64,000 bases of DNA from Capillidium heterosporum (GCA_016630905.1 WBMQ01000009.1:868001-932000); one strand, 5' to 3'. Numbered from the stretch's first letter, positions 24,994-36,223 are shown. Program-made: numbers and translations. Notes: a model not told the origin generated them from the sequence alone.

Positions 24994-25521
24994 TTAGGTC
25001 TCAACCGACAATTCGCTAGCCTTCTTTTTCAACTCCTCTTTCTTCTGTTCAACCTCAAGCTGCTTCTCATTTGCCTTCTTTTTCTGCTTTTCGAGCTTAT
25101 CTTTAGCCTCCTTGGCATTTTTAGTCTTGTCGCCCTTAAGATTGGTGAGGGCAGTGATGAATCGAGAGGCCTTGGACTTGTTATCAGCTGATTTAGAGTC
25201 AAGCTCCTTGGCCTTGCCTTCATATTCAGCCTTCTTACCCTCCAACTTAGCAATCTCTTTTCGTGCTCGACGACCTGTGCATTAATGCTGGCTAACGCTA
25301 ACTTGATCTTGACAGCAGTCTTCCTCAGCCCCTCGGTTATGATAGCGATATCGGCCTTGGAGGCTAGGTGCTCATTGACTAATGCATCAGGCCTCCTTCT
25401 TGGGGTAGACGATACCTGATGCGGGAGCCTCACCACCAGCTGGGGCATCGCCATCAACCGGTGTGGCGCTATAAGTGAGGGCAAGGACAGAGAATAAGGT
25501 TAAGGCGTATTGGAATTTCAT
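24994..25521 (-). pseudogene. Secreted Ala/Lys/Glu-rich coiled-coil protein, copy 3, with two frame breaks
   Basis: Starts MKFQYALTLFSVLALTYSA (signal peptide), then PVDGDAPAGGEAPASGIVYP, then DALVNEHLASKADIAI and VVEHEK, and ends in a strongly charged coiled coil (EGKKAEYEGKAKELDSKS, KDKLEKQKKKANEK) with a final ELSVET like copy 2. A +1 break is needed near 25396 (GCC-TGA-T) and a -1 break near 25256 (GAAAAGAGATTG, where copy 2 has GAAAAGGAGATC), after which the original frame is restored. Read through, it would be about 175 aa. Unknown function; a structural or host-directed secreted helix is only a guess. Confidence 0.65.
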
Positions 25522-25580
25522 CTTATTTTAATCTAGTATCGAACCAGTTTGACTATAAAAATTTTTGGGTTTGGAATGTC

Positions 25581-25590
25581 CATATATATA
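25581..25590 (-). promoter_or_regulatory. TATA box of coiled-coil copy 3
   Basis: TATATATATG on the minus strand, 60-69 nt before the ATG, in the same sequence context as that of copy 2. Confidence 0.6.
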
Positions 25591-26727
25591 CCTTTTGCAA
25601 ATTAAGAATCCTGCCCTATAGTCTCTTCAACTGATTCTCCAACTTTGAGTCTAAGATCACTATCCTTACCATAGATCCACCAGAAATTAGTTTGATTTTC
25701 GGTTGTTCCAAAGTATGAAGCTTTGCGGGTTACATTTTTGCCAGAAATTTAATTTTTCCTATTCGAGCTACAAAGTTTTTCGGTTGAAATTCCTTGATCT
25801 TTTGGCAATCAACCTAGAGGAGTATAGCCTTTTGAGAAGGCCGTTCGCTAACGAGCGCTCTATTGTGAATGTTACATTTACGTGAGCTAATGGTGAGTAT
25901 ATACTCAATCAAAAGGGTAGGTTTTAATTAATGTTTTACTTTAACCTGTATTAAACCTAGACGAAATGTGAGTATTTGTGTTGAAAAAATAAGGATATAG
26001 GCAAAATTTGCAATAATCTGCAGCTATATAATCAATCGAGGGTATACACAATGAGTTTATACTATATTTAAATATTGCTATGGTATGAATGTAAGGTATA
26101 GGATACTTCAAGTTACCAATTCTACATATTGGTGATAAAGTGCAAAGTTTTATTTAAAATTTAGTACACGTTAAGCTATGAATAGCATTTATGGAAGCTT
26201 ATTTACAAAGGTATGTAAATTAGTATTAGAAAGGAATGCTTTATTGTCTTTGATTTCGAATCTTACCCAGTTAATTTTGTGCGCCTTGTCTTGATAATCT
26301 TCAACTGCTTTAAAAAATATGCCTTTTAATTAATGCTTTTAGGTTCACTACGTATAGGTTTTTCTGAACAGACTTCAATTTCTACAAATACGCAAAGCTA
26401 ATCCAATATTTACTGGAAATATCTTCCTCAAAGTATGAGTGCTATGAAGCTTGCATGTTTAGTTTCAGTGCAAGGTTTAAAAAATTAAAACATGATCGCC
26501 TAGGTTCTAGTGTAGTGTCGCTCAACTATCGAGCTGTTAAAAGCACTAATTAATTTTCGGTTCAGGTAAACCTTTGAGCTGATCACTTTAATTTCAAAAT
26601 TAGTGAGCTCTGTGATGGGAAGTGATAACCTACTCTTTCACAATCTATACCTCTAGTTGGAAAGTTTGAAAAATCTTGATATGATCGGCTTTGAAAGTTA
26701 AATAGGAATTGCTATAACAACTGACCC
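25591..26727. other. Intergenic between divergent coiled-coil copies 3 and 4
   Basis: Starts with the copy 3 promoter. A 60-codon plus-strand frame at 25703 lacks features. No gene supported. Confidence 0.5.
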
Positions 26728-26735
26728 TATATAAA
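26728..26735 (+). promoter_or_regulatory. TATA box of coiled-coil copy 4
   Basis: TATATAAA 66 nt before the ATG at 26794, matching the spacing in copies 2 and 3. Confidence 0.55.
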
Positions 26736-26793
26736 CCCTGGGATTTGATCGTGAAGGTTATAATATTCCAGTTTGATACTACATATTAATAAA

Positions 26794-27351
26794 ATGAAAT
26801 TCCAAACCGCCTTCCTCCTTAGTCTGCCTATTAGCCTTAACCCAGGTTAATACCGTCTTCGGTGTACCAGCTAGCCCTGACGCCGGAGCTCCCGCCCCCT
26901 GCCACTCCCAACGTGGTTTCTGACACTGCTAATAACTTCAAAGTTTTGGCTGAAAAATACAAGAAATTCAGTGAGTCGTGGATCAAGAAGGCCTGTGGAT
27001 ACCAAACCCAAAATTGATGCTTTGCGAGCCAATCTAGGAGGCACTGAGAAAGGCTGCGGTCGAGAAGCAGAAGGCTTTGGATAAAGCCAACGCCGAGTAC
27101 GAAAAGTCTAAAGCCCTGGAGAAGAAGGAAGCTGCTGCTGCCGAGCATATAAACCACGAGACGAAGAAGGGTCTCAACAAGGAGAAGAAGGCCAACGACG
27201 CAACCAAGAAGGAGATCACTCATAAGTCCAAGGAGAGCAAAGCAAGAACTGATCAAGGCTGCCAGTGAGCTTGCTGTCCAGGAAGCCGAGCTCAAGTTAG
27301 TTGATAAGCTTGAACATGAAGGATGCTGCTGCTAAGGCTGCCGCTGAATAA
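26794..27351 (+). pseudogene. Secreted Ala/Lys/Glu-rich coiled-coil protein, copy 4, with six +1 frame breaks
   Basis: Starts MKFQTAFLL and continues as a signal peptide in the next frame (VCLLALTQVNTVFG), followed by an Ala/Pro linker, NNFKVLAEKYKKFSESWIKK, VDTKPKIDALRANL, and a long helix rich in AEYEKSKALEKKEAAAAEH and NDATKKEITHKSKESKA, ending DAAAKAAAE and stop at 27351. The coding blocks step through the frames at about 26821, 26900, 26994, 27037, 27245 and 27315; each step is +1. GC content and codon choice are clearly higher than in the flanks, so the sequence was recently coding. It is in the opposite orientation to copies 1-3. It is more Ala-rich than copies 2-3, so membership of the same family rests on architecture and the MKFQ start. 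Confidence 0.65.
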
Positions 27352-28749
27352 GGTACGCTTCCTGTGCTGGTTCACTAAAACTCGCCTCCTTGAGATATTA
27401 AATAAATTAATTCAAAATTTACTTTATTTAAATACATTTATCTTTCGAGTATATATGATGGGGCTTTACTTGAGATATAATTAAATGTAAATCTGAAATC
27501 GTTGGGCTTTTTCGTTCACTAATTATTAGCAGAAAACAAAAACTGAGCTCATAGCACAGATAAAGTATCTAGCGATGACTATATTATAATATTATAACTA
27601 TAAAATCTTCATCTTCATATAAACCATTGATAATCTTCGAGGTAATCGGCATATATTCAAAGTACTTAGGATCTCTCCTAAAGTACATATATCTTACGAT
27701 ACAATACAATTCAGCCAATAATAAAGTGAAGATTTAATAATTGTTGATGAATATTATCATTTCTTTAGTATCTGGAAATTCCCAATTCGGCAAAATTAGC
27801 AGTCAATTAATTCCAAAATTTGCAAATAGAACAAAATATGGCACATACTAGTAAACAAAATGAGGCCAAATGTACTCAATAGTTAATAATGTGGAAAGCT
27901 TGAATCGAATTGACTTTTAGTTTTGCACAACTAATTTTAGAAAGGGTTGATGTATCATATAGAAGGGTAGTAATTTAGGAGAATTCAAATTAAAGCTTAT
28001 ACTTTTATAGATATATCACGCTGTCTGTCAAAACAAAGAAACAATTGCATCAACTGAGTGGATGGATCCCATAGAACTAGATAACGAATCAGAAGGATAA
28101 ATTTTAAGGAATAGGACGTCAAATAATTAGATCTGAACTATTACATACTACCTGCTCCTTCACTTATAAGAACGTAGGTATACAAAGGAAATAATAAAAA
28201 GAATTAATTATTACGTTCCAAATTACCTACAATTCCAGCAGTCCTCTTAATTTTTTGCAAGGGAAAGCTGTGACATGAGCTATTATATTTAGATCGTACT
28301 TGCTCCACTTCTATTCAGCTATTGTTTGGAAGATATCCGTAACAAAGCTCCAAGTCGGGTACTCGAACTTTATATTTCAAAGTATGTTATTGCTCTCTCG
28401 ATTATCGTTTTATATTACTTTAGAATGCTCTATATCGGATACTCGATTTATATTACCGCTTTTATAGGCAGGTAAATTTATCTATCCTGCTTGATTATAA
28501 CCAACATTTCTGTAAATGGCACCCAATATTTGCTGGAACTTTATATCCTTGCTTTGCTTTTCATACCACACCTAGCTTCCTAAAACTATCAAACACCATC
28601 CCCAAAGTCCCTAAAATATATTCGCAAGGTTGCTTAAGAGTCTACATCTTACTTCTGATACCCCTACATTCTGCCCGCTCTCTACTTTGTAACTATCAAA
28701 GCTACCACCTATATCTTCACATTACTAATCTACTTCCACTAAGATCCAT
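27352..28749. other. Intergenic, no gene seen
   Basis: Begins with AATAAATTAATTC, a likely 3'-end region of copy 4. The remainder is AT-rich without a supported frame. Confidence 0.45.
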
Positions 28750-29130
28750 TTTTGGATTTGAGAGGACACTTTCAAATGAGTCTAAGGATTACTCACTGTT
28801 CACCTTCAATAATATCATCTCTACTAACAGTTTATATAGCAAGCAGCACCAATTCGAAGAAGCTTTTCTTATAATCTCAGTTGAAGTTGGTGATCGTTGA
28901 GGGAATTAAGGAATAATTCGAACTATCATGCCAAAATAGAGGGCAAAAGCTACCTACTGATTCAAACCCATTTGGAATGTGAATTACAACAGCTATGTTT
29001 GTCAATGTAGCTACAAAACTAGAGGAATCTTACATAAATTATCTTGTAAACATTTCTATCACAAAGAATATATCGATATTTGGCATGAGACGGATGAGAG
29101 GGTGTTCTTATTGTTGTACTTCCAAGTCTA
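28750..29130 (+). pseudogene. Relic of a RING-H2 (E3 ubiquitin ligase-type) protein
   Basis: One plus-strand frame reads CQCSYKTRGILHKLSCKHFY followed by HKEYIDIW. This matches the C3H2C3 RING-H2 core (..LPCKHxFHxxCIDxW..), with one metal ligand Cys replaced by Tyr and the first Cys pair incomplete. Upstream in the same direction lie protein-like blocks (ERTLSNESKDYSLFTFNN, FEEAFLIISVEVGDR) separated by stops. The live gene probably ended in this RING. Confidence 0.5.
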
Positions 29131-29658
29131 GAATATCTGCTACCATTTTAGGTTAGTGTTACTTATAAACTATTTACCTAATTTTGTATATATTTATTTA
29201 GATTGGTTTGTTTAGTCTAAAACTTTTGTATTTTCAATATGGTATATACTTTAGATAGCTGACTTAAATCACCATGTGATTAGTAAATAATGCACTGTTT
29301 CGAATGCAATTGTAGTTTTAGAGGCTAAGTTGATGTACCTGTTCATCCGTCTACTTTTACCATGTCTACGGACCCTACCCTTCAGTACCAAATCCTACTT
29401 TTGCAACAGCATTAGATAGTACAAGAGATATAGTCCTTCCAATATGACTAATCATGGCCTAATGCTCAATATTAATTAGAATACAAATACTTTATATATG
29501 TAGATATCTAGCCTCACTATATCAACTAACTATTATTTTGGAGATTGGCAAAGTTATCAAGGATAAAATTGCCTCATCTTTCAAAAAGTAAAAAATAGCT
29601 AATGGCTTTAAGTTTAAACCTTCAAAATTTACTAAACTACCTAATTCATCCTAAAAAC
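29131..29658. other. Intergenic, 3' side of the GH35-like gene
   Basis: AT-rich spacer; nothing recognisable. Confidence 0.5.
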
Positions 29659-32637
29659 CTATTCTCTACTCAAATTCAATTTAAACTCTATAAAGGTGGT
29701 ACCACCCTGATAGCTAGGTACCCAATTGCCACTGCCGAATTTAAGGATATCCAAACAGTAAGGTAGGACTTGGGCTTCAATGTCCTTGTTTGTATTACCC
29801 TTCAAGCCTAAAATCTGAATCTCATTGACTTTGCCATCACGCTTCAATAGTTTGTCGGGTAAGTGACATTTGATAGAGTTCTGCTGTTGATTGTTGGTCT
29901 TTATACGATGTATCTTTAAGTTGATAAAGGTGTTGTTGAGGTAGATATACGCTACTAGGCAGTTCTCTAGTCGAAGTTGTAATAGTAGGTTCATAAAACT
30001 GTCGCTGTCGATCTGGATAGGATGGTGGAACTGGAGATTGACGAGCTGCAGTTTGGATTTGGCGTTGAAGTCATCATTCAAATTCAAATTCAAATTGGTA
30101 AAGCTGCTTATAAATGGAAATTCCAAGTAGAACCAGTTGATCTCTTCCTTCAGGTTCAATAATTCCATCTTTATCGGTAAACTACAAACGTCTTTACTTT
30201 CAAAATGGCTGAATTGGAACGCTAAAGTTAGGGTGACGGTATCAATACTGGTGGAATCCAAATGCAGGCGTATCAAGTCCTTGAGGTCAACGATCAGATT
30301 AGAAACTTGAGGGTAGTTCACATGGTGCACTGGGATTTCATCCAAGTAGATGGAGACGGTACCTTCAAATTCTACTGACAACTTGTTGAAACTATTATTC
30401 AAGTGTAACTGGGTCTTTATAAACGTGGTGCAGTTGGGTATTAGGTAGTAAGGCTGCGCGTTCAATGACAAGTCCAACGGTACCCATTGGAACTTATCTA
30501 AATTGACCTCCTTATAGCGAACCTCAGTTGAAATTGCGTCAGTACTGATATTTAAAACATCTCTCTTTAACTCCAACTTGTACGCAAAAGGGACTCCATC
30601 AAATGGTAGATACCTCTCCCACGAATAACCTCCTATCTCTGGTAACTTGAAGTTAGGGGTTAACGAGATAAGTTGCTTTCTCTCCTTCCAAAAACTTGAC
30701 ACGAATTTTATCATCGTCGACTTCAAAATGCTGGCACCCGAATCCAATGAAACTAGCGTTATCCTCCGAGACTAGATCACCACCGTCGAACTTACAATTC
30801 AAAGTCTGCAGCTCCTTCTCTTCTAGGAAAATTAAGTAGAGTATAGCGTTTGGATTGTTGTGGTTGAGAAGCTTGATGAAACCTCTACCAGCCGTACAGG
30901 TGAGCACTTTGACTTTGGAATTGTCTTCGAGGCGGTAGTCACAACCTAAACTTCCCAGGCAGTCAAAGTCGTTGGAAAATGCCAGTTCCAATTCATAGTC
31001 CAATTTGGAGGCCGGTAATACCCACAGTTCACAACGGTTCGATGAGTCGTCGAAGAATCGGTGCCGTACGTAGATAGGTTTGGTACACAGTTGTAGCTGG
31101 AGGTTGTTGTGGGTGACGTAGTTTCCAACCAGCAGGGCTGAGGTCTTGAAATCTAGGTTGGCGCTTAGGAAGTAGGTCGAATGATCCTCCAGCTCCTGCA
31201 TATCTTCAGTCAAGTTGAGCTGTAGGTCAAAGTTGGGGACCTCCCCCTCGTTGAAGTTTCGTAATAGGACAAAAGTACATCCACTGTTCAAAGTGTTGGT
31301 GGTTTCCGACTGGTGGGAGGCCAGGGTTTGGACTAAGATATCTGGCTCCAGGCAGGTGATGGTACGATCACCTTCGACCTTGGATTGTAACAGATAGGAT
31401 TTGAAAGCCTTCAAAGAGAGTAAGAATAGCTTAAACTGTAAAGCGTGCTTGGTTATGAAACCGTTGGATCGGATGGCAGTCCCTAAATCTTGACTACCGC
31501 CGTACAGAGTATCGATGGAGAAGTTGAAGCAAAGCTGTGCGGCTAAACTTGCACCAACATTCGGTAGATAGAATGGGGCTAGCGCGTTGTAAGTTTTATC
31601 GAATGTATCATCAGAATCTATCAACTTCCTACCACAGCTTATCGAACTTGATAGTAGAGGTTGATTCGGATAGGAAGGTAGGAGCTGGAATTTGTGGTAA
31701 AGGTAGTCGTACAGAGATTTGAAGCTATCCAAGTCATAAGTCGGGATATTGTTGTACTGGTCAGGGTCTATTAACGGTAGGGAGAGGTAGGGAATGGAAG
31801 TCAAGTCCAAGTTTAGACTCCGATAGGGCGTGAAGCCTAAGGTGGACAGAGAAGAGTTATCGGAGGAGAATAAGGGAATTGTTATACCGCTTCCACTAAA
31901 ATTAAAATTAAAATTTTGATAAAAAACAAAGCCTACCGTAATTTTTCTATCAACTTGATCAATGTCTCGTTGTCGTACTTTACAAAGTTAAAATAGGTGC
32001 TAAAACTAAATGTAGGTAGTTGCATTAACAACAGACTCCCACTACATTTACTGTTCACAACACCTTCTGTTATTTGACATTCTTTAATTTCCTCAACAAC
32101 TCTCAAAATAAAATCAAACTGTCTATCGATGTATCGTTTGCCCTCTAACTTACTACCACTTTCTATTAAAAACCTTGGTAAGCTACTTTTAGAGTTAAAG
32201 GCTTTGGTATCGAAATTTACAACGACATATAGCTTTAACTTGCTACATAAGGCTAATAGAAACTTCAAATCTCTATTTCCTTCAAAGTTGAACCTGCTCG
32301 TTTCCTCTTCACCTTCATCAAGATGGTAGCCCCAGTTGACATTTACCTTTATGGTGTTGATTCCTAAATCCTTGAATTTAACTAAGATATTGTTCCAGTC
32401 TTCTTTAGAGTATATAGCATCGTAGTTGAACGTACTGCTTATTAGGAATTCACGTTTACCATTTATGATGAAACTGGATTGGTCAAAGGTCAATAGGTGG
32501 AGGTACTTTGCTTTGTCGTAACTTAATCTATCAGCCAGTTTATTGGTAGAATTTCGCTGGTACTTTATAAAGTAGTTTAGGGTTATTACTAGGAACAATG
32601 CTAGTACTAGTAACCAGTAGAGTAACGTTAGTAGCAT
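29659..32637 (-). CDS. Membrane-anchored GH35 beta-galactosidase-like protein, catalytic residues apparently lost, one frame break
   Basis: About 978 aa if read through. Exon 1 (31937-32637) starts MLLTLLYWLLVLALFLVITL, one N-terminal membrane anchor (type II). The GH35 fold follows: FIINGKREFLISSTFNYDAI, NILVKFKDLGINTIKVNVNW, FNFEGNRDLKFLLALCSKL. A 41-nt intron (31896-31936) joins exon 2, which holds the end of the barrel (a LYGGSQDLG segment aligns with the family's HGGTNFG) and the C-terminal jelly-roll domains. Where active GH35 enzymes have QxENEYG, this protein reads MQLPTFSF, and the second catalytic Glu region reads LLSSSISCG, so both acids appear absent. A +1 break lies in a CCCC run at 30656-30659, just before TAA. 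It is divergent from the WD40 gene, 216 bp away. Confidence 0.8.
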
Positions 32638-32853
32638 CGGTTGTGTTGCTTAAGTTGAGGTCGGCAGTATTAGGGATGTTGGTTGAAGTTGGAATGAAAT
32701 TTTTGTTTGGGGTTGAGGTTGGTTATAGGCAAGATGACGTACTCTTTGTAAGCCAATTAAAATCAAAGACTTTGTTCAATGAGGATTGGCCATTTGTTTA
32801 TAAGTTTAACGTTTTCTATACAAAACCCTTTACTCTTATCCAAGAATTTCAGC
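32638..32853. promoter_or_regulatory. Shared divergent promoter region (GH35-like / LisH-WD40)
   Basis: 216 bp between two head-to-head start codons. A purine/GT-rich block (AGTTGAGGTCGGCAG) lies near the GH35 side. I see no clear TATA box. Confidence 0.5.
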
Positions 32854-34189
32854 ATGAGTAACTATCTCGAAAGCCATCGGATAACCCATGACCTGATCTA
32901 CGATTTTCTAAAGTCCAACAACTACTTGGATACCTTGGAGAAGTTTGAGCATGAAGCTAAAGACTACATACACTTGAGTAAAGTAACCAAAAGCTTGTTC
33001 CAAGATAGAGAAAACTCAACTGAAGAAAGTGAAGAGACTAGTCAGATAGTACCTTTAATCGAATTGGTCAACGACCACTACCTGAAAAACAATTCGAAGC
33101 TTAATAAGTAATGAATTTTATGCCATTTATTTTAACCATTTTTATCTTTAAAGCATCGAAAGCCATCAAATAAGCTACTACAAGAAACCTTCAAGTACCA
33201 AACTTTCAGAAGTAACTTGCTTGAAAGATTTGCATTTTGCAAACCCCTTACAATGTACTTTTATCGACAGCGACTTCAACTCAATAAAGTTAGTAACTAC
33301 AGCAACCGACAAGATGATAAAGGTAACTGAGCTAACTAACCTATCAACGGATCCAACTGTAAGCCTAACAACTACTCTGCTGAATCCAAGTTCAGGACCT
33401 ATAATCAGTATCGACACCGACCCTACCAACTCCAGCTTGTTAGCAATTGGCTCCATGGATCACACCTGTTCCTTACTCAATTTGGAAGATCAGTTCGAAA
33501 TCATTACTTTCAAAGATCACTCCAAATTCGTCAACTTGGTCAAATTTAGTTCCAATGGTAAGTATCTAGTTACTGGGTCTTATGACCATACCGTAAACAT
33601 CTACAAGAAGGACGAGAATAATAATTTTGAACTGGCCCATACTTTTACCTTCATCGGAAATTTGGAAGCCTTAGTCGTAACCAAGGACAGCCAATATGTC
33701 ATATGTTCGGTCCGCGATGACAACTACCTACACTACATCAACTTAAGCAACTTCGAAGTCACTCGATACAACGTCAATTCTAATCAAGATAACTTTGTGT
33801 CATTTACCATCGTCGACCTCCAACTTTCCCCCGATAACAAATATTTGTTAGCGCTTACCGACCATCGTAGCGGTCGATTGATCCTCTTCCAAACCTTTTC
33901 AACAAGCCAAGTGCGCAACTATTACTTGAATATTAACTTCGACGACTACTCCAAGAACTGTTGTAGGTTTTTGGATAATGGGAGTTTATTCGTAGTTAGT
34001 GGGGATAGGTTCGATTTCTATTTAGTCGATGTCAATGAAGGTAAAGTTTTGCATAAAGTCAAGGCCCATGAAGGCAAGATAAGATATCTGGGTAAGGAGG
34101 ATGAAAAGGATATAATAGTTAGTTTGGCTTTCGACAAGACAGTTAAGATTTGGAAGGTTGAAGATAACAAGAAATTGGTTGGCAATTAA
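32854..34189 (+). CDS. LisH domain-WD40 repeat protein, 429 aa
   Basis: Two exons, 32854-33107 and 33154-34189, joined over a 46-nt intron. The N-terminus (residues 8-40, THDLIYDFLKSNNYLDTLEKF) is a LisH dimerisation motif. After an acidic linker come WD40 repeats (blades ending in patterns such as GSMDHTCSLLNLED, TGSYDHTVNIYKK and SLAFDKTVKIWKVED), so it should form a beta-propeller scaffold. This LisH-plus-propeller layout occurs in several eukaryotic complex subunits. I cannot say which orthologue it is, and the repeats are too diverged to assign by eye. The start is the ATG at 32854, directly before the LisH; an in-frame upstream ATG at 32779 would add a non-conserved 25 residues. Confidence 0.88.
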
Positions 34190-35347
34190 ACTATTAGCTG
34201 TTGTTTTATACCTATATTTTGAATTGTTGACATGTTGAAAGTTGTGTAATAGGACTAGTTTTAGTTTAAACAACTATAGTGCTTTTATATAACTACTGAC
34301 TATGTTACATTCTAAAGCATACACTATTCGAGTCAATATGGTTTAGATCTAACTACATCAATTGTTAGATTTCCAATTTTGAACAATCGATAACTAAATT
34401 TTTACATCAAAGTTAAATCTATATAAAAGCTTATCGAATGGAGGATTACTTTATCTATAAATTTACTGTTATTAATTTAACTTGAAGTTAACACTTTGCA
34501 CCTGTAGCCAAATTGACAACTGTATCCAAAATCCATAAGATAAATAAAGCGTTTATTGCAATAATTTGATAGCCTTGATATAGAAAATATTTAAAATATT
34601 ACATTTTAGTAAATAATCCTTGTGCTAATTTTTGCTGCATAAACACAATAGGTGCATTTATACAAAGTATATACTTTAAATTTAGATTTTACTGATAGTT
34701 TTTAGGTTTGTATTGTTTACGCTGCCCATCTACTTGAGCATTTATTATGTACTCTAAAATACTGGTACCATTTTCAGCGAAATGCTTATCATTTAAGATG
34801 GAAGACTAAACTTCAAAACATTGCTAATAGATACCGGTAACAAGAATCAGATACTCAGAGATGGATATGGCATGTCTACATAGCAACTGCATATATATAT
34901 ATATAGGCTAAAATAGCAAGTAATATAAATGAAAATATACTTGAAATGTAAGAAGGATACATGTAAAGTACGGCTACTATTAAAAAGTTGGAAAGTTTTG
35001 TTATAACATAACTGGATCTGCTACCTCACGAATACAGGCTGTTACAACTGTTCTTGAACTTTGATACATCAACAACACTCCAATGTAGACAGTAGCAGGG
35101 AGTTCTAATTCCCCTTCATGATTGCTAAAGGTCTACATTAGTGCCAGTTATCTCCACTAAAAAACCTACAGGTGTTCTTTTCAAATTCTAAGCCCATCAA
35201 TTTTGCCAAGAAATTTACCCACCTCACCAAAGCCAAATTTAGTCATGCTGCCAAACTTGCAACTTAGAATTCCATTTCAGCATCTCAACTTGAACCAAAA
35301 ATCCAAACTCGTTTACTAACTTCTCAACTTTACAACCACAAAACAAA
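34190..35347. other. Intergenic between WD40 gene and VPS2
   Basis: Contains a short (AT)n tract near 34893-34905. The last 100 nt are C/A-rich, a typical fungal 5' leader for VPS2. Confidence 0.5.
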
Positions 35348-36223
35348 ATGGAATTGTTATTTGGACGACGTAAGACCCCGGCCGAAATATTGCGTCAGCA
35401 CCAACGTTCGTTACAGAAAGCCCAACGTGAACTAGATAGGGAACGTACCAACTTGGAGAAGCAGGAAAAGAAGTTAATTGCGGACATTAAAAAGTCAGCC
35501 AAAGCTAACCAGATGGTACATTTATTATTATATTGGTTGGTTTTTAATTGTAGAAATAGAACGCATGTAAAGTTCAGGCAAAAGATTTAGTAAGAACCCG
35601 TAAACATATCCAAAAATTCTTCCAGATGAAGGCCCAGTTACAAGCAGTTGGGTTGAAAATTCAAGTAAGTGTATTTTCAAATAGCATTCCATCCATATTT
35701 ACACATCTATTTTAAATTTTAAATAGACTTTGAGGTCGACCCAGCAGATGGCCGAAGCTATGAAAGGCGCTACCAAAGTAACTTCAACTTCACTTTATCT
35801 TTTAAACAATAATTTATTTTATTAAGGCGATGAAGAGTATGAACGGAACTTTGAACCTTCCCGGTATTCAAAAAATAATGATGGAATTTGAAAGAGAATC
35901 GGAAGTAATGGATATGAAGGAAGAGATGATGAACGACGTTATTGATGACGTTATGGATGATGAGATGGATGAGGAAGAAGAAACCGACATCATAGTTAGC
36001 CAAGTTCTAGATGAGATTGGTATCTCATTGGATCAGTCGGTAAGTTTATACTTTTGGATATAATAACCTGAGCCTATATTAACTTTTTGGGTAGTTGACT
36101 GATACACCTAGCTCCTTAAATGTAGCCAATGGTACTTTGAGTAATAAGGTGGCGGTTGCTGAAGGAGGAATCTCTGAGGATGATGCATTAAGGGCTAGGT
36201 TCGATAATCTACGCAAGGAGTAG
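35348..36223 (+). CDS. VPS2: ESCRT-III subunit Vps2/CHMP2, 221 aa
   Basis: Part of the membrane-scission polymer acting at endosomes (multivesicular body sorting) and at abscission. Five exons: 35348-35515, 35560-35664, 35727-35777, 35827-36039 and 36095-36223, with introns of 44-62 nt. The product opens MELLFGRRKTPAEILRQHQR, characteristic of CHMP2. The basic helix pair RELDRERTNLEKQEKKLIAD and KANQMNACKVQAKDLVRTRK follows, then the hydrophobic QTLRSTQQMAEAMKGATKAM, the acidic C-terminal region DDVMDDEMDEEEETD, and the tail DDALRARFDNLRKE, which is the MIM1 motif that recruits Vps4. The length equals that of human CHMP2A within a residue or two. ERV14 follows in the same direction. Confidence 0.96.

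Noticed and set aside
25029-25484. Arg-rich 151-codon frame on the minus strand as a separate gene
   Set aside because: Only its central part is the real middle block of coiled-coil copy 3; the Arg-rich ends are out-of-frame readings of the same gene.
26837-27295. Leu/Ser-rich 152-codon minus-strand frame
   Set aside because: It is the antisense shadow of coiled-coil copy 4; the plus strand has the signal peptide, TATA box and coiled coil.
26794-27351. Euplotes-like +1 frameshifting exactly at stop codons in coiled-coil copy 4
   Set aside because: In this copy the good coding sequence switches frame well before the stop codon of the old frame is reached (for example at 26900 and 26994), so slippage at the stops does not explain the pattern.
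30946-31128. Short frames inside and antisense to the GH35 gene
   Set aside because: Shadows of a verified gene; no independent features.
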